NCBI RefSeq assembly: GCF_018069895.1
Contig: NZ_JAGQDH010000010.1
Coordinates: forward strand, 1 to 64,000
Direction: 5' to 3'
DNA length: 64,000 nt
Source: Roseovarius autotrophicus
GTDB lineage: Bacteria > Pseudomonadota > Alphaproteobacteria > Rhodobacterales > Rhodobacteraceae
Shown: positions 16,917 through 27,010 of the stretch, one piece after another
Position numbering within the stretch: the stretch's first letter is position 1
How the letters are laid out: the number at the start of each line of letters is the position of its first letter
The notes under the pieces: model-generated
Databases searched by the model: none
Told to the model about the DNA's origin: nothing
Seen by the model: only the letters and a program-made list of their open reading frames with translations
Position numbers and translations under genes: made by a program

Positions 16917-18389
16917 TCAATCCTCGACCGCCACCAGATGCCAGCGCAGCGCGTCGTTGCGCACGGGGTCGAAATGGGTGACCCGGTTCGAGAGCACCAC
17001 AAGCTGTGTGACGTGAAAGGGGATGAGCGTGCCAGAGGTCCTAGCAAGCTCTTGCTGTGCCTCAAGATAAAGGCCCCGGCGCCGGTCGAAATCCAGTTCC
17101 GAGCGCGCCCTTGCCAGCAGTTGGTCAAAGGCCGGATTGCTGAAATGGCTTTCGTTCCCCTTGGCCTCGGAATGGAACACCTCGTTCAGGGCCTGATCGG
17201 CTGGGCGCTCGCCCCAGGAGGTGGCGAAAGCATCCTTCTTCATCCAGACATTCGACCAATAGCCATCGGCGGCGGCACTCACGAGTTCGACCCGGATGCC
17301 CGCCCGCGCGGCCTGTTCCTGAAAGGCGGCTCCGATCACCGGCCAGCTCTGATCGAGCGACGAGACGTATATCCTGACATCCAGCCCGTCCGGATAGCCC
17401 GCCTCGGTCAGAAGCGCGCGGGCGCCCTCGGGATCTGGCGGGCAGGCCATCTCGGCGCGATACTGGTCATTTGGTGCCACCGGCGTGTCGCAGGTGATCA
17501 CCCCACCCCCGTCGAGCGCCAGTTGCAGCATCTCGTCGCGATCGACCGCAAGCCGCAGCGCAAGGCGCACGCGGGGATCGTCGAAGGGCGGCACGTCGTT
17601 GCGGAAACTCAAGCCCATCCAGTTACCGGTTGGAATCTCGAGAAGTTGATATCGGAGAGATTTATCAAGTGCCCGACGCAGCACCGGGGCGATCCCGCGC
17701 TCCATGTCGAGCTGTCCCGAGAGAAACGCCTGAAGCCGCGCCTGCGCGTCGGGCACGCCGATCACATCAATCCGGGCGAGTTGCGGCGGTCCTTCCCAAT
17801 AGTCCTCGTAGGCGATGAGCGTGGTGATGCCGTCGGGGTCGAACTTCTTGACCTTGAAAGGTCCGGTGCCGATGCCGGTATGGCCGACCGTGTCGCCCGA
17901 CCCCTCTGGGATGATCCGCAGGCGCGGGTCCATCAGTTGCAACGGAAAGTCGGCGAAGGTGGAACGGAGCACCATACGCACGGTCAGCGGGCCGGTGGCC
18001 TCGACCGTCTCGATCATACGGACCGAGGCGCGGGCGGGGCTGCCGTAATCGGGGTCGATCACGCGGGCGATGGAATAGACCACATCCTCGGCGCGCAGCG
18101 GTCGACCGTCGTGAAACTGCACGCCGTCGCGGATATGAAATGTCCAGACTGTACCATTTTCATTTGTAAACCAATGAGTTGCAAGATCTGGCGCGGGGGT
18201 TCCGTCGCGGGCGGGACGCACAAGGCGGCTCTGGATCTTCTCGATGATCTGAAGCACGCGGCCCGATGATGCGGGATCGAGACTCGACTGCGCGCCGAAG
18301 CCGACGTTATGGGCGTGGCGGAAGGTGCCGCGCGGTTCTGCCGATGCGGCGGAGGCGATGAGGAGAAGGGCAATCAGGGCAAAGCGCAT
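16917..18389 (-). CDS. ABC transporter solute-binding protein, family 5 (orphan)
   Basis: A periplasmic binding protein of 490 residues in the DppA/OppA family. It begins with a signal peptide (MRFALIALLLIASAASA, cleavage before EPRG). Family features are the THWFTNENGTVWTFHIRDGVQFHDGRPLRAEDVVYS block, GIGTGPFKVKKFD, and RLALRLAVDRDEML. It probably binds peptides or similar organic solutes. No permease or ATPase genes adjoin, so it must share a transporter encoded elsewhere or act alone. The ATG at 18389 is chosen because the signal peptide starts there. thyX lies upstream on the same strand. Confidence 0.88.
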   Translation of the reverse strand: MRFALIALLLIASAASAEPRGTFRHAHNVGFGAQSSLDPASSGRVLQIIEKIQSRLVRPARDGTPAPDLATHWFTNENGTVWTFHIRDGVQFHDGRPLRAEDVVYSIARVIDPDYGSPARASVRMIETVEATGPLTVRMVLRSTFADFPLQLMDPRLRIIPEGSGDTVGHTGIGTGPFKVKKFDPDGITTLIAYEDYWEGPPQLARIDVIGVPDAQARLQAFLSGQLDMERGIAPVLRRALDKSLRYQLLEIPTGNWMGLSFRNDVPPFDDPRVRLALRLAVDRDEMLQLALDGGGVITCDTPVAPNDQYRAEMACPPDPEGARALLTEAGYPDGLDVRIYVSSLDQSWPVIGAAFQEQAARAGIRVELVSAAADGYWSNVWMKKDAFATSWGERPADQALNEVFHSEAKGNESHFSNPAFDQLLARARSELDFDRRRGLYLEAQQELARTSGTLIPFHVTQLVVLSNRVTHFDPVRNDALRWHLVAVED

Positions 18390-18612
18390 TCGGGGTCCTG
18401 ACGCGACGATGGTTTGAGGCGAGTGTGGCAAGAGCTGGGGCGAAAGGCAACGGGAATGGGTTAGGGGGGCGGCATCGGTTTCCTGGCAATTCATCGCACC
18501 AAAGGCCGGCATGGAGCCCGGTCATGGGCGTGCCCGTGCCGGCACCGTCCGGAGTGTTGTATTGAGGTGGCATACCTTTTCCGGGCCTGACCCTGAACAG
18601 GCGCCACATGAT

Positions 18613-19527
18613 CTAGGTGGGGTCGTTCAAAATCCCCTCGAATTCCCGCCACTCCCCCTTGGACATGCCACTGTCCTCCTGTGTCACCGCCTCGCCTTTC
18701 AGCATCCGGCGCACGCAGGCGAGGGCAGTGGCCGAGAGCGTCGCGCCGCCCATGCGGTAATCCTCGAATGCCTTGTAGGCGAACGGCACCCAGTCGGCGG
18801 TGATGCGGCAGATCGCGTCGGCGTAAACCCTGATTTCATACTGTGCGTGTTGGTCTGCCCGCAGCCGCAGGAAATGCAGCAGGTTGTGCAGGTCGGTTTT
18901 CCAATACCATTGGGTGTAGATATTGGCGGGCAGGTTCATGCGGGCCAGTTCGCGCGCAAGGCCCTGCTGGCCCTCCTGCCCGATCATCTGCTCGTAATGG
19001 TCATAGCAGCGCATCGCATCCCCGCGCAGGATGTCGAGCACACGGGCGGCCTCCTCACCCGAGAGCGCCGCGCCCCGGCCCTGATTGTTGGTGGTCGATT
19101 GCGCGGCAAGGTCCTCGGGCGCGGGGATGTAGAATTCTCGGTCGAGGATCGAGTAGCGGGCTGAATATTCGTTGACGTTCGCCGTGCGGTGGCGGATCCA
19201 CTGGCGCGCCACGAAGACGGGCAGTTTGACATGCAGCTTGATTTCGCACATCTCGAAGGGCGTCGAGTGCCAATGCCGCATGAGATAGCGGATCAGCCCC
19301 TCGTCATTTTGCACCGATTTGGTGCCGCGCCCGTATGAGACGCGCGCCGCCTGGCAGATGGCGGCATCGTCGCCCATATAGTCGATCACGCGGACGAAGC
19401 CGTGATCGAGAACGGGATGCGCGGTGTAGAGATGCGCCTCCATGCCATCCGCAGTGGCGCGCAGGGTCTGGCGCGAAGTGGCGCGTGCCGCGTCGATTTC
19501 GGCCTGTTGCTCTTGGGTCAGCGGCAT
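18613..19527 (-). CDS. thyX: Flavin-dependent thymidylate synthase
   Basis: A 304-residue enzyme that makes dTMP from dUMP using FAD, NAD(P)H and methylenetetrahydrofolate, so it produces tetrahydrofolate rather than dihydrofolate. The ThyX signature [15 protein letters not shown] is present in the canonical form RHR-x3-NE-x-S-x-R-x-S at about residues 108-122. The longer C-terminal part ([26 protein letters not shown]) is usual for alphaproteobacterial ThyX. It is transcribed alone and diverges from the glyoxalase gene. Confidence 0.95.
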   Translation of the reverse strand: MPLTQEQQAEIDAARATSRQTLRATADGMEAHLYTAHPVLDHGFVRVIDYMGDDAAICQAARVSYGRGTKSVQNDEGLIRYLMRHWHSTPFEMCEIKLHVKLPVFVARQWIRHRTANVNEYSARYSILDREFYIPAPEDLAAQSTTNNQGRGAALSGEEAARVLDILRGDAMRCYDHYEQMIGQEGQQGLARELARMNLPANIYTQWYWKTDLHNLLHFLRLRADQHAQYEIRVYADAICRITADWVPFAYKAFEDYRMGGATLSATALACVRRMLKGEAVTQEDSGMSKGEWREFEGILNDPT

Positions 19528-19701
19528 GACGGCACCTTTCGGAGATGGGGTTTGAGTCGTAGCCCACTATATCTTGCGTGTGGTGGGTGGGCCAAGCCGA
19601 TATCGGGTGGTATCCAAAGGAAATGACAGGATGGGGATTTGCCCTCGACACCGCCGCCCGCGCGCCTATCCTCGGGGCGACGGGCAAAACGGAGGTCAGT
19701 C

Positions 19702-20130
19702 ATGCAAATCCGCTATCTGCACACCATGGTCCGGGTCAGGGATCTGGACGCAACGATGCGTTTCTTCTCGCTTCTGGGGCTGAAGGAGACGCGGCGCTGG
19801 GACAATGAGGGGGGGCGGTTCACGCTGGTCTTCATGGCACCCGAGGGGCAGGAGGAGTGCCCGGTCGAACTGACCTGGAACTGGGACGGCGATGAGGGGC
19901 TGCCATCGGACAGCCGCCATTTCGGGCATCTGGCCTATGAGGTGGAGAACATCCATGACATGTGCCGCCACTTGCAGGCCAACGGCGTGACGATAAACCG
20001 CCCGCCGCGCGACGGGCGCATGGCCTTTGTGCGCAGTCCCGACAACATCTCTGTGGAACTTTTGCAGGCGGGTGATCCCTTGCCGCCCGAAGAGCCTTGG
20101 ACCAGCATGGAGAATATCGGCCACTGGTAA
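19702..20130 (+). CDS. gloA: Glyoxalase I (lactoylglutathione lyase)
   Basis: A 142-residue protein of the vicinal oxygen chelate family. Two beta-alpha-beta-beta-beta motifs carry likely metal ligands: His8 (YLHTMVRV), Glu around residue 55 (PVELTWNW), His74 (RHFGHLAYEV) and Glu122 (NISVELLQ). This set fits glyoxalase I, which converts the methylglyoxal-glutathione adduct to lactoylglutathione. The partner glyoxalase II (gloB) is at 56442-57209. The ATG at 19702 has a GGAGG ribosome site 8 bases upstream. A hairpin follows the stop. Confidence 0.92.
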   Translation: MQIRYLHTMVRVRDLDATMRFFSLLGLKETRRWDNEGGRFTLVFMAPEGQEECPVELTWNWDGDEGLPSDSRHFGHLAYEVENIHDMCRHLQANGVTINRPPRDGRMAFVRSPDNISVELLQAGDPLPPEEPWTSMENIGHW

Positions 20131-20152
20131 CGACGCAGAGGACTGCGGGACG

Positions 20153-20172
20153 ATCCCCGCTTTCGCGGGGAT
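20153..20172. terminator. Hairpin between convergent gloA and ldtR-like genes
   Basis: ATCCCCGC (20153-20160) and GCGGGGAT (20165-20172) form a perfect 8-bp stem with a TTTC tetraloop, placed 22 bases after the gloA stop and 26 bases before the convergent regulator's stop. There is no U-tract on either strand; it probably serves both directions. Confidence 0.6.
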
Positions 20173-20197
20173 GGCGGGTTATGTGGTCGGCTGAGCG

Positions 20198-20695
20198 TCA
20201 GTAGATATACCGGATCTGGTCGCTCCAGTAGCGTTCGACGCGGCGCAGGGCCGTTGTCACCTGGTCGAGTCCGTCGGCTCCGAGCACGCCGCGCCCCTCA
20301 AGCCCCTCGGCATGGCGCTCGAAGAGCGCGGCGACCAGGTTGCGGATGTTGCGCCCCTTTTCCGTCAGGCGCACGCGCACGGCGCGGCGGTCCACCTCGC
20401 ATCGCTGGTGGTGCATATAGCCGGTCTCGACCAGTTTCTTCAGGTTGTAGCTGACATTGCTGCCCTGATAGTAGCCTCGCGACTTCAATTCGCCTGCCGT
20501 CACCTCGTTCTCGCCGATGTTAAACAGCAAGAGCGCCTGAACGGCATTGATCTCGATGATGCCGACGCGCTCGAACTCGTCCTTGATCACGTCGAGCAGC
20601 AGCCGGTGCAACCGCTCCACCAGTGACAGTGCCTCAAGATAGCCGGTGACATAGGCGGCGCGCGATGGTGCGCCGAGGGGTCTCTGAAAACTCAT
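20198..20695 (-). CDS. MarR family regulator, LdtR-like
   Basis: A 165-residue winged helix-turn-helix protein. The DNA-binding part covers about residues 45-115: NAVQALLLFNIGENEVTAGELKSR, the recognition helix QGSNVSYNLKKLVETGYM, and the wing with CEVDRRAVRVRLTEKG. It resembles the LdtR group of alphaproteobacteria, in which the Liberibacter member controls an L,D-transpeptidase and stress tolerance; that assignment is by resemblance only. No transpeptidase gene adjoins. It is a single gene, convergent with gloA. Confidence 0.82.
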   Translation of the reverse strand: MSFQRPLGAPSRAAYVTGYLEALSLVERLHRLLLDVIKDEFERVGIIEINAVQALLLFNIGENEVTAGELKSRGYYQGSNVSYNLKKLVETGYMHHQRCEVDRRAVRVRLTEKGRNIRNLVAALFERHAEGLEGRGVLGADGLDQVTTALRRVERYWSDQIRYIY

Positions 20696-20786
20696 GAACG
20701 TGTCCCTTGCGGTGGGTTCGCGAGGGAGCTTGCGGCAAAACCGCCAATAATCGGTTAAATCGGGACGCCAACGTCTAAAATATTCT

Positions 20787-21053
20787 CTATTTCGGGGTGC
20801 AGGCGCGTTGCATGATGTCCGCGATGAGCGTGGTAAAGCGGGCGGGCGCGGGGCCTTGCCGCGTCACCCACTGGTAAAGATCCTGATCGTTTTCCGACAG
20901 AAGCGCGTCGAAAAGATCGAGCGCGGGGTCATCCATCGTCTCAAGGCGCGCGCGCGCATAGCGGCCAAGGATGATGTCCATCTCCTTGATTCCACGCCGG
21001 TTCGCGCGCATCGTCAGACGGCGCAGGCGGTGCTCGTGGGTTTCCTCACTCAC
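20787..21053 (-). CDS. sdhE: FAD assembly factor SdhE (succinate dehydrogenase assembly factor 2)
   Basis: An 88-residue soluble protein needed to attach FAD covalently to the flavoprotein subunit of succinate dehydrogenase. The family signature RGIKEMD (RGxxE, residues 20-26) is present near the N-terminus, followed by a five-helix acidic body (ALLSENDQDLYQWVTRQ). The length is typical. It overlaps the end of the upstream XRE regulator gene by 8 bases, so they are co-transcribed. No sdh structural genes occur in the window. Confidence 0.93.
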   Translation of the reverse strand: MSEETHEHRLRRLTMRANRRGIKEMDIILGRYARARLETMDDPALDLFDALLSENDQDLYQWVTRQGPAPARFTTLIADIMQRACTPK

Positions 21054-21444
21054 CGGCTTCTTCCTTCAGCTTGGCGCGCAGGGTCTTTTCCAGCCGGGCC
21101 AGCCGGTCGGTCGAGGTGACAAGCCGGGTGCGAATGTCGCGCATTTCGGTCAGCATGCCCGAGATGTCGGGCGACAGATCACCCGTCGAGGGCGCGTCCG
21201 GTCCTTCGCCCTCGCCCGAGAGCAGCCACAGAAGCGAGACATTCAGAAGTCCCGCCATCATCGACAGCTTGTTGGCGCGTGGCTCGGAAAGGTCGTCCTC
21301 CCAGCCCTTGAGCGTCTTCAGCTTGACGCCGAGGCGCTTGGCCAGATCGCTCTGGGTCATGCCCGCGCGTTCGCGCGCGCCGGTGATGCGGTCGCCAAAG
21401 GTGGTGGCGTCGGGGTCGAACCAGTGCTCGGTGGTTTCGGTCAT
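21046..21444 (-). CDS. XRE family transcriptional regulator
   Basis: A 132-residue protein with an N-terminal helix-turn-helix of the Cro/CI type at about residues 16-70 (FGDRITGARERAGMTQSDLAKRLGVKLKTLKGWE). Two hydrophobic helices with LLWLLSGEGEG follow, then a C-terminal coiled coil (MLTEMRDIRTRLVTSTDRLARLEKTLRAKL) that probably dimerises. Its targets are not known. It overlaps sdhE by 8 bases and diverges from the aspartate aminotransferase gene, with 86 bases between the starts; that aminotransferase may be a target. Confidence 0.88.
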   Translation of the reverse strand: MTETTEHWFDPDATTFGDRITGARERAGMTQSDLAKRLGVKLKTLKGWEDDLSEPRANKLSMMAGLLNVSLLWLLSGEGEGPDAPSTGDLSPDISGMLTEMRDIRTRLVTSTDRLARLEKTLRAKLKEEAGE

Positions 21445-21469
21445 TGTTCTCCCTTTCCGGCGATCGTGC

Positions 21470-22733
<1,264 letters not shown>

Positions 22734-22742
22734 GAGGGGCAT

Positions 22743-23147
22743 ATGGCGGGCGATCTGCCGGACTATTATTTCCGTGCGCGTGAGAACGGCGCTTTCGTGT
22801 TCCGGGTCGATACCGAGAACCGGCAGAGGCGTATCGACATGGACCAGATCGCCGTGGTCAATATCCGCAAGGGCGAGATCAAGCCCCATGGCGAGCGGGA
22901 ACTGACGCCAGAGGACAGGACCGCGATTGAGGCGTGGATGGCCGAGCGGTTGAAAATCCTCGAATATCGCGACATCGACGATATCCTGCGGGCGGTCGAT
23001 TGCCTTAACACAACGACCCATTGGGTGCAGGCGAAGGCGACCGATGCGCAGCTTGATCAGGTGATGGATGCGCTGTTGCTGGCCATGCACGATCTGCGCA
23101 CGGTTCTGGTGCGCAAGAAGGCCGACCGGCTGCTCAAGGACGGCTGA
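22743..23147 (+). CDS. Conserved hypothetical protein
   Basis: A 134-residue soluble protein that I do not recognise. It has a mixed beta start (DYYFRARENGAFVFRVDTENRQRRIDMDQIAVVNI), then a helical part (EDRTAIEAWMAERLKILEYRDIDDILRAVDCLN) and a long C-terminal helix (QLDQVMDALLLAMHDLRTVLVRKKADRLL). It has no signal peptide or membrane segments. It follows the aspartate aminotransferase by 9 bases and is probably co-transcribed. Its 3' end overlaps the convergent aminotransferase gene by 14 bases. Codon use looks like its neighbours, so it is a genuine gene. Confidence 0.8.
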   Translation: MAGDLPDYYFRARENGAFVFRVDTENRQRRIDMDQIAVVNIRKGEIKPHGERELTPEDRTAIEAWMAERLKILEYRDIDDILRAVDCLNTTTHWVQAKATDAQLDQVMDALLLAMHDLRTVLVRKKADRLLKDG

Positions 23148-24342
23148 CGCAGCCTGCGATCACCTCTGCCGCGCGGGACAGCCCGCCTGACCCGTGGGGA
23201 ATGTCGAGCGCGCATAAGCCTGCCTCGATCGCCCCGAGCGCGCCGAGGATCATATGGGCATTCACATGCCCCATATGGCCGATGCGGAAAAAGCCGTGCC
23301 AGGCCGGATCGCCCGGTTCCGCCATGCCAAGCCCGATACCGAGGGTGACGCCCGCATGGTCCTGCACCCATTGCCGCAAGTCGGAGCCATGCGGCGCGCC
23401 GATCCGGAGCGCGGTGACGGCGTGGCTGCGAAAGCCCCGGTCGGCGATGTTCATTTCCAGCGGGCCGGTTGCGCCCCAGGTCTCGCAGGCCGCCCAGATG
23501 GCGCGGGCAAGCACCTCGTGGCGGTCCCAGATCGCCTCGATCCCCTCGGCCTTGATCAGATCAAGCGCGGCGCGCAGCCCGTAGAGGTGATGGGTGGGGG
23601 CGGTGCCGCCGAAATACTGGTAGAACATTTCCGGCTCGGCGCGGTGCGTCCAGTCCCAGTAGCGCGGGACCGCGCCAATGCGTTTGCGCGCCTCCGCCGC
23701 CTTCTCGGAAAACCACACGAAGCCAAGGCCGGGGGGGACCATCAGTCCCTTCTGGCTAGCGGAAATGGTGACATCGACGCCCCATGCGTCCATCTCGAAC
23801 CGGTCGCAGGCCAGCGACGCGATGCAATCGGCCATCAAGAGCGCGGGGTGGCCGGTGGCATCAAGAACGCTGCGCAGGCCATTGATATCGTTTCGAACAG
23901 ATGTGGAAGTGTCCACATGGGTCGCCAGCACGGCGCGGATCGTGTGATCTGTGTCCGCGCGCAGCGCGGCCTCGACGCGGCCAAGGTCGAGCGCATCGCG
24001 CTTGCCGAAATCGAGCATCTCCACGTTGAGGCCCTGACCGCGCGCCACATCCGCCCAGCCATGGCCAAAACGGCCCGTGGCGGGGACCAGAACCCTGTCG
24101 CCTTGGGCCATGGTGTTGGCAAGCGCGGCCTCCCATGTGCCATGGCCGTTGCAGATGTAGATGGCCACGCGGCCTGCCGTGCGCGCCACGGCGCGCAGAT
24201 CGGGGATGAGGCCCGCCGTCATCTCGATCAATTCGCCCTCGTAGATATTGGGGGCAGAGCGGTGCATGGCGCGCAGCACCTCTTCGGGCATGACCGAAGG
24301 GCCGGGGATGGCAAGATAGGCGCGACCGTTGGCAAGGCTCAT
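23134..24342 (-). CDS. Alanine/serine-glyoxylate aminotransferase family protein
   Basis: A PLP-dependent class V aminotransferase of 402 residues. The N-terminal IPGPSVMPEEVLRAMHR, the CNGHGTWEAALAN block, the DCIASLACDRFEMDAW segment and the PLP lysine Lys198 in SASQKGLMVPPG match the alanine- or serine-glyoxylate transaminase family. It probably transfers amino groups to glyoxylate in one-carbon or glycine metabolism; the donor cannot be told. The ATG at 24342 is preceded by GGAG. It overlaps the convergent hypothetical gene by 14 bases. Confidence 0.88.
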   Translation of the reverse strand: MSLANGRAYLAIPGPSVMPEEVLRAMHRSAPNIYEGELIEMTAGLIPDLRAVARTAGRVAIYICNGHGTWEAALANTMAQGDRVLVPATGRFGHGWADVARGQGLNVEMLDFGKRDALDLGRVEAALRADTDHTIRAVLATHVDTSTSVRNDINGLRSVLDATGHPALLMADCIASLACDRFEMDAWGVDVTISASQKGLMVPPGLGFVWFSEKAAEARKRIGAVPRYWDWTHRAEPEMFYQYFGGTAPTHHLYGLRAALDLIKAEGIEAIWDRHEVLARAIWAACETWGATGPLEMNIADRGFRSHAVTALRIGAPHGSDLRQWVQDHAGVTLGIGLGMAEPGDPAWHGFFRIGHMGHVNAHMILGALGAIEAGLCALDIPHGSGGLSRAAEVIAGCVSRP

Positions 24343-24416
24343 GGGGACGTCTCCAGAGAGGGTTTTCGGGCGCGACCTTACGCCGGTTTCGGGCGGCGTC
24401 AACGGGGGCGCGCGGC

Positions 24417-25133
24417 TCAGCTGCGAAAGCCTGTGGCGACCACGAATTTCTCGGAACTGTCGGCGCGCGAGGCGGGGGGCTTGACGTTGGCGACCTTGTC
24501 AAAGCGCTGTTTCAGCAGCTTTTGCAACTCGCCCTCGGCCCCGCCCGCAAGCACCTTGGACACGAAGGTGCCGCCCTCTTCGAGCACGTCGAAGGCGAAA
24601 TAGGCCGCCGCCTCGCACAACGCAATGATGCGCAGGTGGTCGGTCTGCTTGTGCCCCGAGGAGGCGGCGGCCATGTCGGACATGACGACATCTGCGCCCC
24701 CCCCCAGCCACTCCTTCACCTTTTCGTCGGCCCCGTCTTCCATGAAATCAAGCTGATGGATTTCGGCCCCGGCGACGGGTTCCACCTCTTGCAGGTCGAT
24801 GCCCAGAACGAAGCCCTGCTTCTTGCCCGGCTTCTGCCCGAGCGCGTTGACGCGCGGCACCGCCACCTGCAACCAGCCGCCGGGCGCGCAGCCCAGATCG
24901 ACCACCCGTGCCCCCGGCACCAGAAAGCGGTATTTGTCGTCGAGTTCCATGATCTTGTAGGCGGCACGCCCGCGATAGCCTTCGGCCTGCGCGCGCTTGA
25001 CATAAGGGTCGTTCAATTGCCGTTGCAGCCAGCGTGTCGAGGACGAGCGCCGCCCCCGCGCCGTCTTGACCTTGACCGTCAAATCGCGCAGCCCTCGTCC
25101 CGAGGTGTTCTTGCCGTCCGGTCCCTTGGCCAT
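24417..25133 (-). CDS. rlmE: 23S rRNA (uridine-2'-O)-methyltransferase RlmE
   Basis: A 238-residue FtsJ/RrmJ enzyme that methylates the 2'-OH of U2552 in 23S rRNA using S-adenosylmethionine. The catalytic triad residues are Lys60 ([14 protein letters not shown]), Asp153 (VMSDMAA) and Lys193 (TFVSKVL). The SAM-binding motif [11 protein letters not shown] is at residues 78-88. A basic N-terminal tail of about 30 residues fits RNA binding. The ATG at 25133 overlaps the stop of the Ppx/GppA gene (TGATG), so the two are translationally coupled. Confidence 0.95.
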   Translation of the reverse strand: MAKGPDGKNTSGRGLRDLTVKVKTARGRRSSSTRWLQRQLNDPYVKRAQAEGYRGRAAYKIMELDDKYRFLVPGARVVDLGCAPGGWLQVAVPRVNALGQKPGKKQGFVLGIDLQEVEPVAGAEIHQLDFMEDGADEKVKEWLGGGADVVMSDMAAASSGHKQTDHLRIIALCEAAAYFAFDVLEEGGTFVSKVLAGGAEGELQKLLKQRFDKVANVKPPASRADSSEKFVVATGFRS

Positions 25134-26242
25134 CACGTCTCTCCTTCGTCGAGCACGCCGTCGGCGGCCATCTGCGCGTATAGCATCCCCTCGCGCAGGC
25201 CGCGATCGGCGACCGAAAGCCGGTCGGTCGGCCAGCAACGCAACAGCGCCTGAAGGATCGCCGCGCCCGACATGATCAGGGCCTGCCGGTCCAGCCCGAT
25301 GCGCGGGTCGCGTCGCCGTCCGGCGGGGCCGAGTGCAAGGTAGTTGCGGATCACGCGGTCGATTTCGTCGCTGGTCATGGTCAGACCATCCACCTTGTTG
25401 CGGTCGTAACGCTTGAGGCCCAGATGGCTTGCCGCCACCGTGGTGACAGTGCCCGAAGTGCCGACGATCTGAAATCCCTTGCGCGAGGGTTCGTCCTTGT
25501 AGGGAGCGAATTCGGCAAGGTTCTCCTCGAAAAACCAGCTCATGAGCGCAAAACGCGCCGCGTCGTCCTCGACATCGCGGAACTGCTCGCGCAGGGTGGC
25601 GACGCCGAGCGGCACGCTGATCCAGTCCACCACCTTTGCCGACGGTCCTTCGGTCACCGCATGAAAGCCCAGATGCATCTGCATGATGGCGCGGGCGCGG
25701 TCCGCCGGTGGCACCTCGCGCAGGTCGATCCAGACAAGCTCGGTCGAGCCGCCGCCGATATCGACCACAAGCAACTGTTCCGTGCCGGGGCTGACCAGCG
25801 GCGCACAGGAAACAACGGCCAGCCGCGCCTCTTCCTCGGGCGCGATGATATCGAGGCGAAGCCCTGTCTCGCGCTCGACCCTTGCCATGAACTCGCGCCC
25901 GTTGATGGCGCGGCGGCAGGCTTCTGTCGCAACAAGGCGCATCCGTCCGACCTTGTGGCGGCGCAGCTTCTGATGGCAGACCCGCAGCGCCTGTATCGTT
26001 CGGTAGATGGCGGCGCGCGACAGACGACCGGACCGCTCCAGCCCGGCGCCGAGCTGAACGGATTTCGAGAAACTGTCCACCACATGAAACTGACTGCCCT
26101 CCGGTCGGGCAATCAGCATGCGGCAGCTATTGGTTCCAAGATCGAGCGCCGCATAAAGCGGAAATCGATCCGGGAGGCTCGGCGCGGGGCTCTCGACCGG
26201 CTTCGGGATAGCGCCCGCACCAATCGGACGCTTGGGCGTCAT
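25133..26242 (-). CDS. Ppx/GppA family phosphatase
   Basis: A 369-residue member of the exopolyphosphatase/guanosine pentaphosphate phosphatase family, with an actin-like ATPase fold. Signature segments are [14 protein letters not shown] near residue 30, [14 protein letters not shown] near residue 160, and [11 protein letters not shown] near residue 260. It degrades polyphosphate or pppGpp; the sequence does not settle which. It lacks the extra C-terminal domain of long Ppx enzymes. The ATG at 26242 is preceded by GGAGGG; the ORF upstream is low-complexity. It is coupled to rlmE. Confidence 0.9.
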   Translation of the reverse strand: MTPKRPIGAGAIPKPVESPAPSLPDRFPLYAALDLGTNSCRMLIARPEGSQFHVVDSFSKSVQLGAGLERSGRLSRAAIYRTIQALRVCHQKLRRHKVGRMRLVATEACRRAINGREFMARVERETGLRLDIIAPEEEARLAVVSCAPLVSPGTEQLLVVDIGGGSTELVWIDLREVPPADRARAIMQMHLGFHAVTEGPSAKVVDWISVPLGVATLREQFRDVEDDAARFALMSWFFEENLAEFAPYKDEPSRKGFQIVGTSGTVTTVAASHLGLKRYDRNKVDGLTMTSDEIDRVIRNYLALGPAGRRRDPRIGLDRQALIMSGAAILQALLRCWPTDRLSVADRGLREGMLYAQMAADGVLDEGET

Positions 26243-26318
26243 GATGTAACGCCCTCCATTACTAGTTGCGTCAAAGGTAGAGCGATACGGCCCGCCGCGC
26301 AAGGGCCGAGCGCGGGAC

Positions 26319-26981
26319 TCAGGCGGGCCGTGCCGTGGGATCCTGGCGGCGGTCGGCATGAAGCGCGCGGCCACGGTGCACGCCTTCGCGCGTGCCCACT
26401 TCCGCCAGCCACCGGGCGAAATGCGGCTTGTCGTCAAGCGTCTGCTGCTGCCCCTCCCAGAGCGAGCACCAGCCCCAGAGCGCCATGTCGGCGATGGAGT
26501 AGAAATCGCCCGCCACGAAGTGATTGACCGCCAGTTGCCGGTCGAGCACGCCGTAGAGGCGGGCGACCTCGGTGCGGTAGCGGTCCTTGGCGTAGGGGAT
26601 GTCTTCTTGTGCGAACTTGAGAAAATGATGCGCCTGACCGGCCATCGGACCGACGCCGCCCATCTGCCACATCAGCCATTGCTCGACCGCGATCTGCTCG
26701 CGCTCGGTCTCGCCCAGAAAGCGCCCGGTCTTGCGCGCGAGATACATGAGGATCGCGCCGGATTCGAAGATATGGATCGGCGCGCCGTCGGGCCCTTCGG
26801 GATCGGTGATCGCGGGGATGCGGTTGTTGGGCGAGATGGTGAGAAACGCGGGCGCGTGCTGATCGCCCGCGCCGATGTCAATCAGGTGGCAGCGATAGGG
26901 CAGGCCCATTTCCTCGAGTGCGATGGAGATTTTCCAGCCGTTCGGTGTGGGCCAGTAATAGAGGTCGATCGGGTCTTGCAT
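26319..26981 (-). CDS. Glutathione S-transferase family protein
   Basis: A 220-residue protein with the thioredoxin-like N-terminal domain (DLYYWPTPNGWKISIALEEMGLPYR) and the helical C-terminal domain (SIADMALWGWCSLWEG) of the GST superfamily. The NNRIPAITDPEG and FESGAILMYLARKTG segments contact glutathione in relatives. It resembles the YghU/YfcG (nu) type, whose members act as disulfide reductases. The substrate is unknown. The ATG at 26981 follows an AAGGA site. Confidence 0.9.
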   Translation of the reverse strand: MQDPIDLYYWPTPNGWKISIALEEMGLPYRCHLIDIGAGDQHAPAFLTISPNNRIPAITDPEGPDGAPIHIFESGAILMYLARKTGRFLGETEREQIAVEQWLMWQMGGVGPMAGQAHHFLKFAQEDIPYAKDRYRTEVARLYGVLDRQLAVNHFVAGDFYSIADMALWGWCSLWEGQQQTLDDKPHFARWLAEVGTREGVHRGRALHADRRQDPTARPA

Positions 26982-27010
26982 GGCGTCCTTCCGTCCGGCT
27001 GTGCGCGGTT

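Noticed and set aside
18307..18609. 100-residue minus-strand ORF between thyX and the binding-protein gene
   Set aside because: It runs out of frame into the signal peptide of the binding protein and is Pro/Arg-rich without a family.
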